DNA of 15,473 bases from Propionibacteriaceae bacterium (GTDB taxonomy: Bacteria; Actinomycetota; Actinomycetes; Propionibacteriales; Propionibacteriaceae): contig JAICEV010000032.1 in NCBI GenBank assembly GCA_025923975.1, positions 1 to 15,473 of the forward strand, written 5' to 3'. Position numbers and translations under genes: made by a program. A model generated the notes under the pieces. It saw only the letters and a list, made by a program, of their open reading frames with translations, had not been told where the DNA came from and ran no database searches. How positions within the stretch are numbered: position 1 is the first letter of the stretch; each line of letters opens with the position of its first letter. Shown here piece by piece: positions 5,492 through 14,182 of this stretch.

Positions 5492-6545
5492 CGCCCGCGG
5501 TTTGAAGGAAGCCACCGGCAAGGCAGAGCCGGCTCAGCCGAGACCGGTCACCTTGTTCACCGGACAATGGGCCGACCTGCCATTTGAGGAGATCTGCCGG
5601 CTGGCTGCGGGCTGGGGCTACGACGGCCTCGAAATTGCTTGTTGGGGTGATCATTTCGACGTCGTCAAAGCGATCGAGGACGAGAGCTACCTGCAAGGAC
5701 GCCGAGACATCCTGGAGCAGCATGGGCTCGGCTGTTGGGCGATCTCCAATCACCTCAACGGCCAGGCGGTATGTGAGGCGATCATCGACGACCGTTACAA
5801 GAACATGGTCAACTCACGGGTCTGGGGTGACGGTGACCCGGAGGGCGTGCGTCAGCGGGCCGCTGAGGAGATGAAGACCACCGCCCGCGCGGCCGCCGCC
5901 TTCGGCTTGGACACTGTAGTCGGATTCACCGGATCAGCCATCTGGCACTACGTGGCCATGTTCCCGCCGGTCGACGACAAGGTCATCCAGGCCGGTTACG
6001 CCGATTTCGCCGACCGCTGGAATCCGATCATCGACGTCTTCGATGAGGTCGGCATCCGCTTCGCTCACGAGGTCCATCCCAGTGAGATCGCCTACGACTA
6101 CTGGTCGACGGTCGCCACGCTGGAAGCCGTCAATCACCGGCCAGGTTTCGGCCTCAACTTCGATCCGTCGCACATGGTCTGGCAGGAACTGGATTATGTC
6201 GGCTTCCTCTGGGATTTCCGAGACCGCATCTATCACGTGGATTGCAAAGACACCAAGATCAGAATGAACAATGGCCGCAACGGTCGGCTGGCCTCGCATC
6301 TCCCCTGGGCCGACCCACGACGCGGCTGGGACTTCATCTCAACCGGTCACGGCGACACTCGTTGGGAGGACATCTTCCGCATGCTCAACCACATTGGCTA
6401 CGCAGGGCCGATATCCATCGAATGGGAGGACGCCGGCATGGACCGGCTCGATGGTGCGCCCGAGGCGCTCGACTTCATCCGGAGCATGAATGGCATTCGG
6501 CCGTCGGAAGCCTCTTTCGACGCCGCCTTTGCCACCAAGGACTAG
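5481..6545 (+). CDS. sugar phosphate isomerase/epimerase, xylose-isomerase-like TIM barrel
   Basis: 354 residues. The N-terminus (VTLFTGQWADLPFEEICRLA, GYDGLEIACWGDHFD) and the repeated beta-alpha pattern are typical of the AP-endonuclease-2/xylose-isomerase-like barrel. Likely metal ligands are Glu197 (RFAHEVHPSE), Asp228 or His231 (LNFDPSHMVW), His252 (YHVDCKD) and Glu314 (ISIEWEDAG). It should isomerise or epimerise a sugar, inositol derivative or keto-sugar; the substrate cannot be read from the sequence. No signal peptide, so cytoplasmic. The start overlaps the adenosyltransferase stop by 11 bases with a strong internal ribosome site, so both are probably translated from one mRNA. A hairpin follows the stop. 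Confidence 0.9.
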   Translation: MISDARGLKEATGKAEPAQPRPVTLFTGQWADLPFEEICRLAAGWGYDGLEIACWGDHFDVVKAIEDESYLQGRRDILEQHGLGCWAISNHLNGQAVCEAIIDDRYKNMVNSRVWGDGDPEGVRQRAAEEMKTTARAAAAFGLDTVVGFTGSAIWHYVAMFPPVDDKVIQAGYADFADRWNPIIDVFDEVGIRFAHEVHPSEIAYDYWSTVATLEAVNHRPGFGLNFDPSHMVWQELDYVGFLWDFRDRIYHVDCKDTKIRMNNGRNGRLASHLPWADPRRGWDFISTGHGDTRWEDIFRMLNHIGYAGPISIEWEDAGMDRLDGAPEALDFIRSMNGIRPSEASFDAAFATKD

Positions 6546-6560
6546 CCAACTTGTCAGAAC

Positions 6561-6584
6561 GCAGTTGAGCTACAGGTCAACTGC
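6561..6584. terminator. hairpin between convergent genes, probable bidirectional terminator
   Basis: GCAGTTGA at 6561-6568 and TCAACTGC at 6577-6584 are perfect reverse complements around an 8-nt loop. It sits 15 bp after the sugar isomerase stop and 19 bp after the last gene of the atp cluster, which run toward each other. There is no T-tract on either side, so it may work with Rho or as an RNA-stabilising 3' end. Confidence 0.55.
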
Positions 6585-6603
6585 TGATAACTCGGATCCC
6601 GCC

Positions 6604-7059
6604 TTACTCAAATCGGCGGACCCCAGGAGGCGCTGCTTCTAACCAGCTCAGCAGGCCGGTCAGGGACTCCCCGCTCATGGCCAGCTCCCACTCGGCCTCG
6701 GCGCGCCCGTCATACATCTCGATACGGAGCACCTTCTCATCCGGTTTCAGTGCCAGCGCCTCGACAGGATCCGGCATCCGCGTCTCCAGAACGCGTACGT
6801 TGCGTCGCGGGAAGACCATTCGCGGTCGTAGCGAGTAAGAGAAGAATCTGAACCATTCCAGGATTCCCTCGCTATAACGCCCGACTCCGAGCACCCAGCC
6901 GGCGCCCGGAGTCGTCATCCGCAGTCTGAGGCTGCAATCGAAGGTAGCACCAACGCGATCAAGCCAGCGACGCCGAACCGCCAGCATCAGCAGGCTTACA
7001 AGCATCAGCGCAATCAGCACACCGAGGATCTGGACGACGACCCCGAGCCAGCCGTTCAT
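6604..7059 (-). CDS. DUF2550 family membrane protein
   Basis: 151 residues. One N-terminal transmembrane helix (about 5-28, VVVQILGVLIALMLVSLLML) is followed by RRRW and a soluble domain (FDCSLRLR, WVLGVGRYSEGILEWFRFFSYSLRP, YDGRAEAEWELAMS). This is the DUF2550 family that follows atpC in Actinobacteria, Rv1312 in M. tuberculosis. The function is unknown; a cytoplasmic domain anchored to the membrane is likely. A GAGGA site 5-6 nt before ATG 7059 supports the start. It lies 39 bp after atpC and is probably the last gene of the atp transcript. Confidence 0.9.
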   Translation of the reverse strand: MNGWLGVVVQILGVLIALMLVSLLMLAVRRRWLDRVGATFDCSLRLRMTTPGAGWVLGVGRYSEGILEWFRFFSYSLRPRMVFPRRNVRVLETRMPDPVEALALKPDEKVLRIEMYDGRAEAEWELAMSGESLTGLLSWLEAAPPGVRRFE

Positions 7060-7098
7060 GAACGTCCTCAGATTAGGCGCGTATGTTTAGCAGCGACC

Positions 7099-7503
7099 TT
7101 ACTGCGCCTTTTGCGCCGCGCGAAGCTGAGCCGTCGCGCGCAGGAAATGCTTTCGATCCTCATCACTTCCGTCGCCGGAGTCGAGAACCCGTTGCGCCTC
7201 AGCGAGCTCCTTCTCGGCTTCAGCGACGGTTACCTCGTCGGCCATCCGGGCGTACTCGCTCAAGATCGAAACCCGACCCTGGGAGGCGGAGATGAAGCCG
7301 CCCTCCACAGCGATGATCTCCCGAGTCGGGTTGTCCTCGCAGAAGATCACTACTGCGCTCGGTACCAACACACCAAGCACGGGTTCATGACCTGGCAGGA
7401 TGCCGATCTCGCCCTCAACGGTCTTGGCGATGATGTTGGAAGACTTGCCCGACCAGACCACACGATCGGCCGAGACGACTTCCACTTGCATAGGTTCAGC
7501 CAT
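7099..7503 (-). CDS. atpC: F1Fo ATP synthase subunit epsilon
   Basis: 134 residues. The N-terminal beta-sandwich is clear (MQVEVVSADRVVWSGKSSNI, GEIGILPGHEPVLGVL, IIAVEGGFISASQGRVSILSE), followed by a C-terminal helical hairpin (VAEAEKELAEAQRVL, FLRATAQLRAAQKAQ). The subunit is part of the central stalk at the rotor and limits ATP hydrolysis. GGAG lies 4 nt before the ATG at 7503. It follows atpD by 44 bp. Confidence 0.96.
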   Translation of the reverse strand: MAEPMQVEVVSADRVVWSGKSSNIIAKTVEGEIGILPGHEPVLGVLVPSAVVIFCEDNPTREIIAVEGGFISASQGRVSILSEYARMADEVTVAEAEKELAEAQRVLDSGDGSDEDRKHFLRATAQLRAAQKAQ

Positions 7504-7547
7504 ATCGCTCCATTCCCGCGGGCCACTCGATCCTCATACGAGCTTAT

Positions 7548-9002
7548 TCACTGTTCCTTCTGCAGCTCCGACCAACGGCGCTCGACGTCTTCCATGCTGC
7601 CGACGTTGAAGAAAGCCTGCTCGGCAATGTGATCAACTTCTCCGTCGCAGATCATCCGGAATGACTCAATGGTGTCGTTAAGCGGCACAGTTGATCCTGG
7701 AATATTGGTGAACTTCTCGGCCATGTAGGTGTTCTGGCTGAGGAACTGCTGGATGCGACGAGCGCGGTTGACCACGATCTTGTCCTCTTCGGACAACTCA
7801 TCGACGCCCAGGATGGCGATGATGTCCTGCAGCTCCTTGTTGCGCTGCAAAATCTGCTTGACACGCACTGCCACGTCATAGTGCTTCTGACCGATGTAGA
7901 GCGGGTCGAGGATTCGACTGGTCGAGGTCAGCGGATCCACGGCCGGGTAGAGACCGCGGGAGGCGATCTCGCGCGACAGCTCCGTGGTGGCGTCCAGGTG
8001 AGCGAAGGTCGTGGCTGGGGCCGGGTCGGTGTAGTCGTCGGCCGGCACATAGATCGCTTGCATGGAGGTGATCGAGTGCCCGCGCGTTGAGGTGATCCGT
8101 TCCTGGAGCTGGCCCATTTCATCGGCCAGGTTCGGCTGGTACCCAACAGCCGAAGGCATCCGACCAAGGAGCGTGGAAACCTCCGAGCCGGCCTGGGTGA
8201 ACCGGAAGATGTTATCGATGAAGAGGAGCACGTCCTGGTTCTGGACGTCGCGGAAGTACTCGGCCATGGTCAGCGCCGACAGTGCTACCCGCAGCCGGGT
8301 GCCAGGCGGTTCGTCCATCTGACCGAAGACCAGCGCAGTGTCCTTGAACACGCCTGCCTCGTCCATCTCATGGATCAGGTCATTGCCCTCGCGGGTGCGC
8401 TCTCCCACGCCGGCGAACACCGAGGTGCCGCCGAAGTTGTGAGCAATCCGGTAGATCATCTCCTGGATCAGCACGGTTTTGCCGACACCGGCGCCACCGA
8501 AAAGGCCGATCTTGCCGCCTGTTACGTACGGCGTGAGCAAGTCGAGCACCTTGATGCCTGTCTCAAGCATCTCAGTCTTAGCCTCGAGCTGATCGAACTT
8601 CGGTGCGGGGCGGTGGATCGGCCAGCGCTCGGTGATCTCCAGGCTCGCGGTGTCGGTGTCCAGACAGTCACCGGTGACATTCCACACGTGGCCCTTGGTG
8701 ATATCGCCGACGGGCACCGAGATCGGCGCGCCGGTGTCCCGCACCTCCGTGCCTCGCTGCATGCCGTCGGTGGGCTTCAGCGCGATAGCTCGAACGAGGT
8801 TGTCGCCGATATGCAGCTCGACCTCCATAGTCATGCTGCGGGACTCACCGTTGCCAGCAATCTCGACCGTCAGTGCGTTGTAGATCTCGGGCATCTGGTC
8901 GACGGGAAACTCAACATCGACAACCGGGCCGATGACCCGAGAAACGCGGCCGATGCCGCCAGCGGGGGCTTCAGTGTCTTGCTCTTCAACAGTGGCGGTC
9001 AT
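7548..9002 (-). CDS. atpD: F1Fo ATP synthase subunit beta (catalytic)
   Basis: 484 residues. The three beta subunits of F1 hold the catalytic sites. Walker A GGAGVGKT is at 169-176, the catalytic glutamate in GVGERTREGND is Glu201, Walker B is in DVLLFIDNIFRF (257-268), and the DELSEED segment that contacts the rotor is exact at 401-407. About 17 residues precede the first barrel strand (GRVSRVIGPVVDVEFP). GAGGGA lies 6 nt before ATG 9002. It follows atpG by 51 bp. Confidence 0.98.
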   Translation of the reverse strand: MTATVEEQDTEAPAGGIGRVSRVIGPVVDVEFPVDQMPEIYNALTVEIAGNGESRSMTMEVELHIGDNLVRAIALKPTDGMQRGTEVRDTGAPISVPVGDITKGHVWNVTGDCLDTDTASLEITERWPIHRPAPKFDQLEAKTEMLETGIKVLDLLTPYVTGGKIGLFGGAGVGKTVLIQEMIYRIAHNFGGTSVFAGVGERTREGNDLIHEMDEAGVFKDTALVFGQMDEPPGTRLRVALSALTMAEYFRDVQNQDVLLFIDNIFRFTQAGSEVSTLLGRMPSAVGYQPNLADEMGQLQERITSTRGHSITSMQAIYVPADDYTDPAPATTFAHLDATTELSREIASRGLYPAVDPLTSTSRILDPLYIGQKHYDVAVRVKQILQRNKELQDIIAILGVDELSEEDKIVVNRARRIQQFLSQNTYMAEKFTNIPGSTVPLNDTIESFRMICDGEVDHIAEQAFFNVGSMEDVERRWSELQKEQ

Positions 9003-9053
9003 CTGATTCCCTCATTCTCTGTGGTGATATCTGGTCATGCACTTGCTGTGATC

Positions 9054-9965
9054 TCACTCGGCAGCCGCGCTTGCCTCGGCTAGGGCACTCGCACCGCCGA
9101 CGATCTCGGAGATCTCTTGGGTGATCTCGGCCTGTCTGGCCTGGTTTGCTTCGCGAGTCAGCCGTTCGATCAGCTGCTGAGCGTTGTCGGTAGCTGACTT
9201 CATTGCCTTCTGCCGGCTGGCGAGCTCCGAGGCGGCACCCTGAAGCAGGCAGTAGTGGATACGGCTTGCGACATACAGCGGCAGCAGCTCGTCCAGCACG
9301 GTCTCAGCATCCGGCTCGAACTCGTACAGCGGAAGGATCTCGTCACTGGGCGGCGGCTCTTCCCCCTCCACAACCTCCAGTGGCAGCATCCGAATCACGT
9401 CGACACGCTGCGTAAGCATCGAGACGAAGCGCGTGAAGACCACGTGGATCTCATCCACTCCGCCCTCTTCTGTTGGCGCCAGGAATGCCTCAATCAGCGC
9501 GTCGGCGATCTCGCGTGCGTGCCCATACGTCGGCGCGTCGGAAAAACCCTCCCATTTGGCAGCGACATTACGACGCCGGAAGCCGTAGAAGGCGATTGAC
9601 TTGCGGCCAGCCAGATAGGGCACGGGCTCCCGGTTCGCCTCCCGCAGCATCTGGTTCAGCTTTTCGCCTTCCTTGATCACCGATGACGAGTAGGCACCGG
9701 CCAAGCCGCGGTCAGAGGTGATCAGCAGCACCGCCGCCCTGGTGGGGTTCTCTGCCTCGGTCGTCAGCGGATGATCAACATTTGAGAACGTTGCCACCGC
9801 CGATACGGCCCTAGTCAGCTCCCTCGCATACGGAGCAGCCGACTGGGCACGCTGTTGTGCCTTGATGATTCTGGAGGCAGCAATCAGCTCCATCGCCCGG
9901 GTGACCTTCTTGATGGTCGTTACCGAGGCACGACGCTGTCGTAGCTCACGCAGACTTGCCGGCAT
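9054..9965 (-). CDS. atpG: F1Fo ATP synthase subunit gamma
   Basis: 303 residues; the rotating central shaft of F1. The N-terminal helix (SLRELRQRRASVTTIKKVTRAMELIAASR), the ITSDRGLAGAYSSSV segment and the C-terminal helix (ELASRQKAMKSATDNAQQLI) are the conserved parts. A loop around 203-212 (EGEEPPPSDE) is acidic and variable, as in other actinobacterial gammas. It lies 44 bp after atpA and has only a weak ribosome site. Confidence 0.97.
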   Translation of the reverse strand: MPASLRELRQRRASVTTIKKVTRAMELIAASRIIKAQQRAQSAAPYARELTRAVSAVATFSNVDHPLTTEAENPTRAAVLLITSDRGLAGAYSSSVIKEGEKLNQMLREANREPVPYLAGRKSIAFYGFRRRNVAAKWEGFSDAPTYGHAREIADALIEAFLAPTEEGGVDEIHVVFTRFVSMLTQRVDVIRMLPLEVVEGEEPPPSDEILPLYEFEPDAETVLDELLPLYVASRIHYCLLQGAASELASRQKAMKSATDNAQQLIERLTREANQARQAEITQEISEIVGGASALAEASAAAE

Positions 9966-10009
9966 TTCAGAGACCCGGCTCGCGCGTCGGGAATCGGCCG
10001 CTCGCCGGG

Positions 10010-11647
10010 TTAGCCACGCTTCTGCCTCACGATTTGTTCTTGCGTGACGTCCTCTTCCTCCAGTGCGACATGTTCCTCCCGGCCAGCCAGCAACTTGCCC
10101 TCCGAGGTCTGGAATCCCTTCTTGAATTCGGCGATCTGCTCACGCAGCGCCGCCGCAGTGTCGTCGTCGAAGGTCTTGGTCTCCCGAATATTGCGAAGCT
10201 CGCTGCCGTGGTGACGCAGATAGTCCAGCAGCTCGCGCTCGAAGCGCAGCACGTCGTCAACCGGAACCTCGTCCATCAGACCCTGAATACCGGCCCAGAC
10301 TGAGACGACTTGCTCTTCCACTGGATACGGAGAGTACTGCGGCTGCCGCAGCAGCTCAACGAGCCGCCCGCCCCGCTCGAGCTGGCGGCGAGTCGTCGCA
10401 TCGAGGTCGGACGCGAACATTGCAAAGGCCTGCATGTCGCGGAACTGGGCAAGCTCCAACTTGAGTGAGCCAGCGACACTCTTCATCGCCTTGATCTGCG
10501 CGGCGCCACCGACACGGGACACGGAGATGCCGACATCGATAGCTGGACGCTGGTTGGCATTGAAAAGGTCGGACTGCAAGAAGATCTGGCCGTCAGTGAT
10601 CGAGATGACGTTGGTAGGGATGTAAGCCGACACGTCATTGGCTTTGGTCTCAATGATTGGCAGACCGGTCATCGAACCGGCACCCAGCTCGTCGGAAAGC
10701 TTCGCACAACGCTCCAGCAGACGGCTGTGCAGGTAGAACACGTCGCCGGGGTAAGCCTCGCGGCCAGGCGGGCGACGTAGCAGCAGCGACATGGCACGGT
10801 ACGCCTCAGCCTGCTTGGTCAGATCATCGAAGATGATCAGAACGTGCTTGCCCTGATACATCCAGTGCTGGCCGATGGCCGAGCCGGTGTATGGCGCGAC
10901 GTACTTGTAACCAGCCGGGTCTGACGCGGGGGCGGCGACGATCGTGGTGTATTCGAGCGCACCGGCCTCCTCCAGCGCTCCGCGAACAGCAGCGATGGTC
11001 GAGCCCTTCTGCCCGATCGCGACGTAGATGCAACGCACCTGCTGCTCCGGGTCACCGCTCTCCCAGGCGCTCTTTTGGTTCATGATCGTATCGACGGCAA
11101 TGGCGGTCTTTCCGGTCTTGCGGTCGCCGATGATCAACTGCCGCTGGCCCCGACCGATCGGGATCATGGCGTCGATGGCTTTGATCCCGGTCTGCAATGG
11201 CTGATTGACGCCCTGCCGATCCATTACGCCGGCGGCCTGCAGCTCGAGCGGGCGGCGCTCGTCAATAGGGCTGATCTCGCCAAGCCCGTCGATCGGGTTG
11301 GCCAACGCGTCGACGGTACGTCCCAGGTACCCGTCACCGACCGGCACCGAAAGGATGTCACCAGTGCGCTTCACGACCTGGCCTTCTTCGATGCCTCCGG
11401 ACTCCCCCATGACGACGACACCGATCTCCCGGACGTCAAGGTTCAGCGCTATGCCAAGGGTGCCGTTCTCGAATTCGAGCAACTCATTAGCCATAGCCGA
11501 GGGCAGGCCCTCGACCCGCGCGATTCCGTCGCCGGATGTGACGACTGTTCCAACCTCTTCGCGGCTGGCCGTCTCAGGCTCGTAGTCCCGGACGAAGCGA
11601 TCCAGTGCTTCGCGGATTTCCTCTGGACGAATCGTAAGTTCTGCCAT
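10010..11647 (-). CDS. atpA: F1Fo ATP synthase subunit alpha
   Basis: 545 residues; the non-catalytic nucleotide-binding subunit of F1. Walker A GDRKTGKT is at 174-181, Walker B in HVLIIFDDLTK (268-278), and the arginine finger reaching into the beta site is Arg378 in VGISVSRVGGAAQIKAMK. The C-terminus is extended and charged (LEEEDVTQEQIVRQKRG), as in other actinobacterial alphas, where such tails have been linked to suppression of ATP hydrolysis in mycobacteria; that role is only inferred here. A 63-bp gap separates it from atpH. Confidence 0.98.
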   Translation of the reverse strand: MAELTIRPEEIREALDRFVRDYEPETASREEVGTVVTSGDGIARVEGLPSAMANELLEFENGTLGIALNLDVREIGVVVMGESGGIEEGQVVKRTGDILSVPVGDGYLGRTVDALANPIDGLGEISPIDERRPLELQAAGVMDRQGVNQPLQTGIKAIDAMIPIGRGQRQLIIGDRKTGKTAIAVDTIMNQKSAWESGDPEQQVRCIYVAIGQKGSTIAAVRGALEEAGALEYTTIVAAPASDPAGYKYVAPYTGSAIGQHWMYQGKHVLIIFDDLTKQAEAYRAMSLLLRRPPGREAYPGDVFYLHSRLLERCAKLSDELGAGSMTGLPIIETKANDVSAYIPTNVISITDGQIFLQSDLFNANQRPAIDVGISVSRVGGAAQIKAMKSVAGSLKLELAQFRDMQAFAMFASDLDATTRRQLERGGRLVELLRQPQYSPYPVEEQVVSVWAGIQGLMDEVPVDDVLRFERELLDYLRHHGSELRNIRETKTFDDDTAAALREQIAEFKKGFQTSEGKLLAGREEHVALEEEDVTQEQIVRQKRG

Positions 11648-11710
11648 CGTCTGCGCTTTCTGCTCTATCTCGGACGTGGAATATGTTCAGTTGTTGATCT
11701 ACGTGCCGTG

Positions 11711-12505
11711 CTATCCAAAGAGCCGCCGGGCCTCCTCGAGCCGGTCCGCGACGGTACCTTCAAACACCTCGTCGCCGAGCTCAACTCGAACTCCGCCCAG
11801 GATGTCAGGATCAATGACCTCTTGGATCGCGACTTCGCGGCCGATCTGCTTGGTCAGAGCTGCGCGAAGCCGGTCTCGTTGGTCGGAGCTGAGGGGCTTG
11901 GCGACGCGGACCGTTGCCACGACTCGATTCTTCTGCGCCGCCGCGAGCGTGACATAGCCCTCGATCGTGTACCCGAAAGTGCGCTCCCGTGCCGCCACCG
12001 CCCGCTTGACGAGCACGGTCGTTGACTCGGTGGCGCGGCCTCGCAGCAGCTCGCCAACCAGTTCCTGCCGCTTGCTGCGATCGATCGCCCGGTCTGCTAG
12101 TACATTGCGCAGATCGGGGCTGGACTCCACCAACCGGGCGAATCGGAAGAGCTGGTCCTCGGTGTCCTCAAGATCACCTCTTCGATCTGCCACGATGAGC
12201 TGGGCACGTACGGCCTGCCGCTCCAGTGCGGCCGCGAACGTGCGTCCTCCAGCCCACCGAAGCGTCGCAGTCTCGGCCACAAAATCAGCGACGGCCCTAT
12301 CGACTTTGTCGTCCAAGAGCCCATGTACCAAGGCCCGGCGCGCTCCCTCCGGCGTTCCGGGGTCGGTCACGGCCCGCCGCAGCGTTGGTGAGGCCTCCAA
12401 GGCGTCGACCACCGCAAACATGTCGGTGGCGAAAGTGTCGCCGACCTGGCTGTCATCCAGCATGCGGTCGAGCGAGCTCAGTCGCGCGTCGGTCGGAAGG
12501 GTCAT
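11711..12505 (-). CDS. atpH: F1Fo ATP synthase subunit delta
   Basis: 264 residues, the long actinobacterial form (about 180 in E. coli). The subunit ties the peripheral stalk to the top of F1. An N-terminal helical region is followed by a six-helix domain and the C-terminal region with the conserved VEVIDPDILGGVRV-like stretch (AIQEVIDPDILGGVRVELGD) and the ending LEEARRLFG. It is a separate gene from atpF, unlike the b-delta fusion of mycobacteria. It starts 19 bp after the atpF stop. Confidence 0.95.
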   Translation of the reverse strand: MTLPTDARLSSLDRMLDDSQVGDTFATDMFAVVDALEASPTLRRAVTDPGTPEGARRALVHGLLDDKVDRAVADFVAETATLRWAGGRTFAAALERQAVRAQLIVADRRGDLEDTEDQLFRFARLVESSPDLRNVLADRAIDRSKRQELVGELLRGRATESTTVLVKRAVAARERTFGYTIEGYVTLAAAQKNRVVATVRVAKPLSSDQRDRLRAALTKQIGREVAIQEVIDPDILGGVRVELGDEVFEGTVADRLEEARRLFG

Positions 12506-12524
12506 GACACGCTCGCGCCCATAT

Positions 12525-13082
12525 CTAGGTCCGACCTACTGGAGTCGGCTCGCCCTCACCCTCGAGTTCGGCCAGGAAGCGATCGACCGTACGCTGTGCT
12601 CGGTCATCGTCCTCGAGCGACTCGCCGACGATCCGGCTCGCCAACGTAGTCGCCAAGGTGCCGATCTCAGCCCGCATCTGTGCCATGGTTGAGGCCCGCT
12701 CAGCCTCTAGCTGAGCCTCTCCCTGGGCCCTGATCCGGGCGACCTCGGCCTGCGCCTGCTCTCGAAGTTCGGCCAGGATCTGGGTGCCCTCAGACTTGGC
12801 GTCCTCGCGAATTCTGGCCGCTTCGGTGCGGGCATCCGCCAACTGCTCGTTGTACTGGCGCAAGGCCGCCTCGGCAGCCTCCTGAGCCTGCTCCGCCTTC
12901 TCCAGACCACCCTGGATGGCGGCGGTGCGCTCGGCGTACGTGGCCTCGAATCGCGGCACCACGAACCTGGCGATGACGAAGGTCAGCAACAGCGCGAACA
13001 CAATCGCGGCGATTACCTCCGACAGATGCGGGATGAGCGGATTCTCCCCTTCCCCCTGAAGCGGTACCAGAAGCGTGGTCAT
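12525..13082 (-). CDS. atpF: F1Fo ATP synthase subunit b
   Basis: 185 residues from ATG 13082; the frame extends upstream to 13133, but the extra part overlaps atpE and is not protein-like. One N-terminal transmembrane helix (about 20-42, LSEVIAAIVFALLLTFVIAR) is followed by a long Ala/Glu/Gln/Arg-rich coiled coil (EKAEQAQEAAEAALRQYNEQ and onward), the peripheral stator stalk. The gene starts 13 bp after the atpE stop. A GTG three codons upstream (13091) is an alternative start. Confidence 0.93.
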   Translation of the reverse strand: MTTLLVPLQGEGENPLIPHLSEVIAAIVFALLLTFVIARFVVPRFEATYAERTAAIQGGLEKAEQAQEAAEAALRQYNEQLADARTEAARIREDAKSEGTQILAELREQAQAEVARIRAQGEAQLEAERASTMAQMRAEIGTLATTLASRIVGESLEDDDRAQRTVDRFLAELEGEGEPTPVGRT

Positions 13083-13095
13083 GGTGACCACTCGC

Positions 13096-13323
13096 TCACA
13101 GGCCGCCGAAGACGAACGCGAGGGCGATGCCAATGATCGCCAGCGCCTCCGTCACCGCGAATCCGATCCAGGCCGTGCCCATCATGGCGCCGCGGGCTTC
13201 TGGCTGCCGCGCAGTGCCCTGGATGACCGCGGCAAAGATCAAGCCCACGCCGATGCCGGGGCCGATGGCGCCGAGGCCGTAGCCGACGATGCCGAGGGAT
13301 CCGACGAGTTCCATTGGAGTCAT
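13096..13323 (-). CDS. atpE: F1Fo ATP synthase subunit c (proteolipid ring)
   Basis: 75 residues from ATG 13323; ATG 13314 is an alternative. The hairpin of two membrane helices has the glycine-rich first helix GLGAIGPGIGVGL, the polar loop ARQPEARG and the proton-carrying carboxylate Glu59 in FAVTEALAIIGIALAFVF. The Na+ signature (a Gln in helix 1 with a Ser/Thr after the Glu) is absent, so the ring should carry protons. The 52-bp gap to atpB holds a stem-loop, just upstream of a weak, A/G-rich ribosome site (AAGAAAGAAG). Confidence 0.96.
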   Translation of the reverse strand: MTPMELVGSLGIVGYGLGAIGPGIGVGLIFAAVIQGTARQPEARGAMMGTAWIGFAVTEALAIIGIALAFVFGGL

Positions 13324-13343
13324 TGGGACTTCTTTCTTGACGG

Positions 13344-13367
13344 GGTTTCGCGGAGTCTGCCGAAACC
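13344..13367 (-). repeat. stem-loop in the atpB-atpE gap
   Basis: GGTTTCG and CGAAACC form a perfect 7-bp inverted repeat around a 10-nt loop between the atpB stop and the atpE start, about 20 nt before the ATG. It has no T-tract on the minus strand, so it is unlikely to be a terminator. It could protect or process the mRNA, or help atpE translation, since c is needed in many copies per enzyme. Confidence 0.4.
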
Positions 13368-13375
13368 GAGGGTGG

Positions 13376-14182
13376 TCAGTGCTCCTCGGCGGCGGCCGAG
13401 GAGATGTACTGGGCGGTGAGAACGGTGAAGATAAAGGCTTGCAGGGACTGAACGAAGATCTCCAGGCCAAAGATCGCCATGCTGAAGATCAGGGCCACCA
13501 CACCGGCGGTCTTGTTGATGATCGATTCGGAATGCAGCAGCAGATACTCCCCGCCCAACACGAACACCAGCACTAGCAGGTGCCCGGCGAACATATTGGC
13601 GAAGAGTCGCAATGAGAGGGTGATCGGCCGGACGATGATGTTGGACACAAACTCCAGCGGGATGATCAGTGGCCACATGAATGCCGGCACACCCGACGGC
13701 AGAGTCGTGTGCTTGAGATAACCGAACGGGCCGTGTTTGGCGATCCCGACTCCGTTGTAGATCACCCAGACCATGATCGCCAGCCCGTACGGCCAACCCA
13801 CATGCGAGGGCGTAGGTAACAAGCTAAGTGGGAAGACTCCAAAGATGTTGTTGACGAGTACGAAGGAGAACAGCGCGATCAGCAGTGGAAGGTACTTGCG
13901 AAAGTCGTGCCCGATCATGTCCCGGGCAATCGTGTTACGGATGAAGAAGTAGGCCGTCTCACCGACGTACTGGCCTTTGCTGGGAACCAGGGCGCTCTTG
14001 CGGGCCATGATCAACCAGAAGGCCACTATCAAGATCACCGAGATGATGGCTTGCAGCATGTACTTGTCGAACCACGGGACGCCTTCGAAGAGCGGCGGCA
14101 GGTCGAAGCTGTGCACGCCAGGGGCTTCGAAGCCGTCTTCAGCCGTCTCCAGCGGCACCAGGCCCGACAAGAAAGCGCTCAC
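13376..14182 (-). CDS. atpB: F1Fo ATP synthase subunit a
   Basis: 268 residues, with five to six membrane helices. The subunit forms the two proton half-channels against the c ring. The essential arginine is Arg192 in RPITLSLRLFANMFAGH, and NNIFGVFP (111-118) and the C-terminal QAFIFTVLTAQYIS are conserved. The start is GTG 14182, overlapping the stop of the preceding gene as GTGA (14179-14182), with a purine-rich site (GAGAGAGGGG) before it. Confidence 0.97.
   Translation of the reverse strand: MSAFLSGLVPLETAEDGFEAPGVHSFDLPPLFEGVPWFDKYMLQAIISVILIVAFWLIMARKSALVPSKGQYVGETAYFFIRNTIARDMIGHDFRKYLPLLIALFSFVLVNNIFGVFPLSLLPTPSHVGWPYGLAIMVWVIYNGVGIAKHGPFGYLKHTTLPSGVPAFMWPLIIPLEFVSNIIVRPITLSLRLFANMFAGHLLVLVFVLGGEYLLLHSESIINKTAGVVALIFSMAIFGLEIFVQSLQAFIFTVLTAQYISSAAAEEH

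Noticed and set aside
8370..9083. Plus-strand 237-codon frame
   Set aside because: Antisense to atpD, which has all catalytic motifs.
11075..12025. Plus-strand 316-codon frame
   Set aside because: Antisense to atpA and atpH, both fully conserved; a shadow of GC-rich coding sequence.
13096..13323. Possible Na+-coupled c ring
   Set aside because: The helix-1 Gln and the Ser/Thr after the key Glu that mark Na+ rings are absent; Glu59 is followed by Ala.
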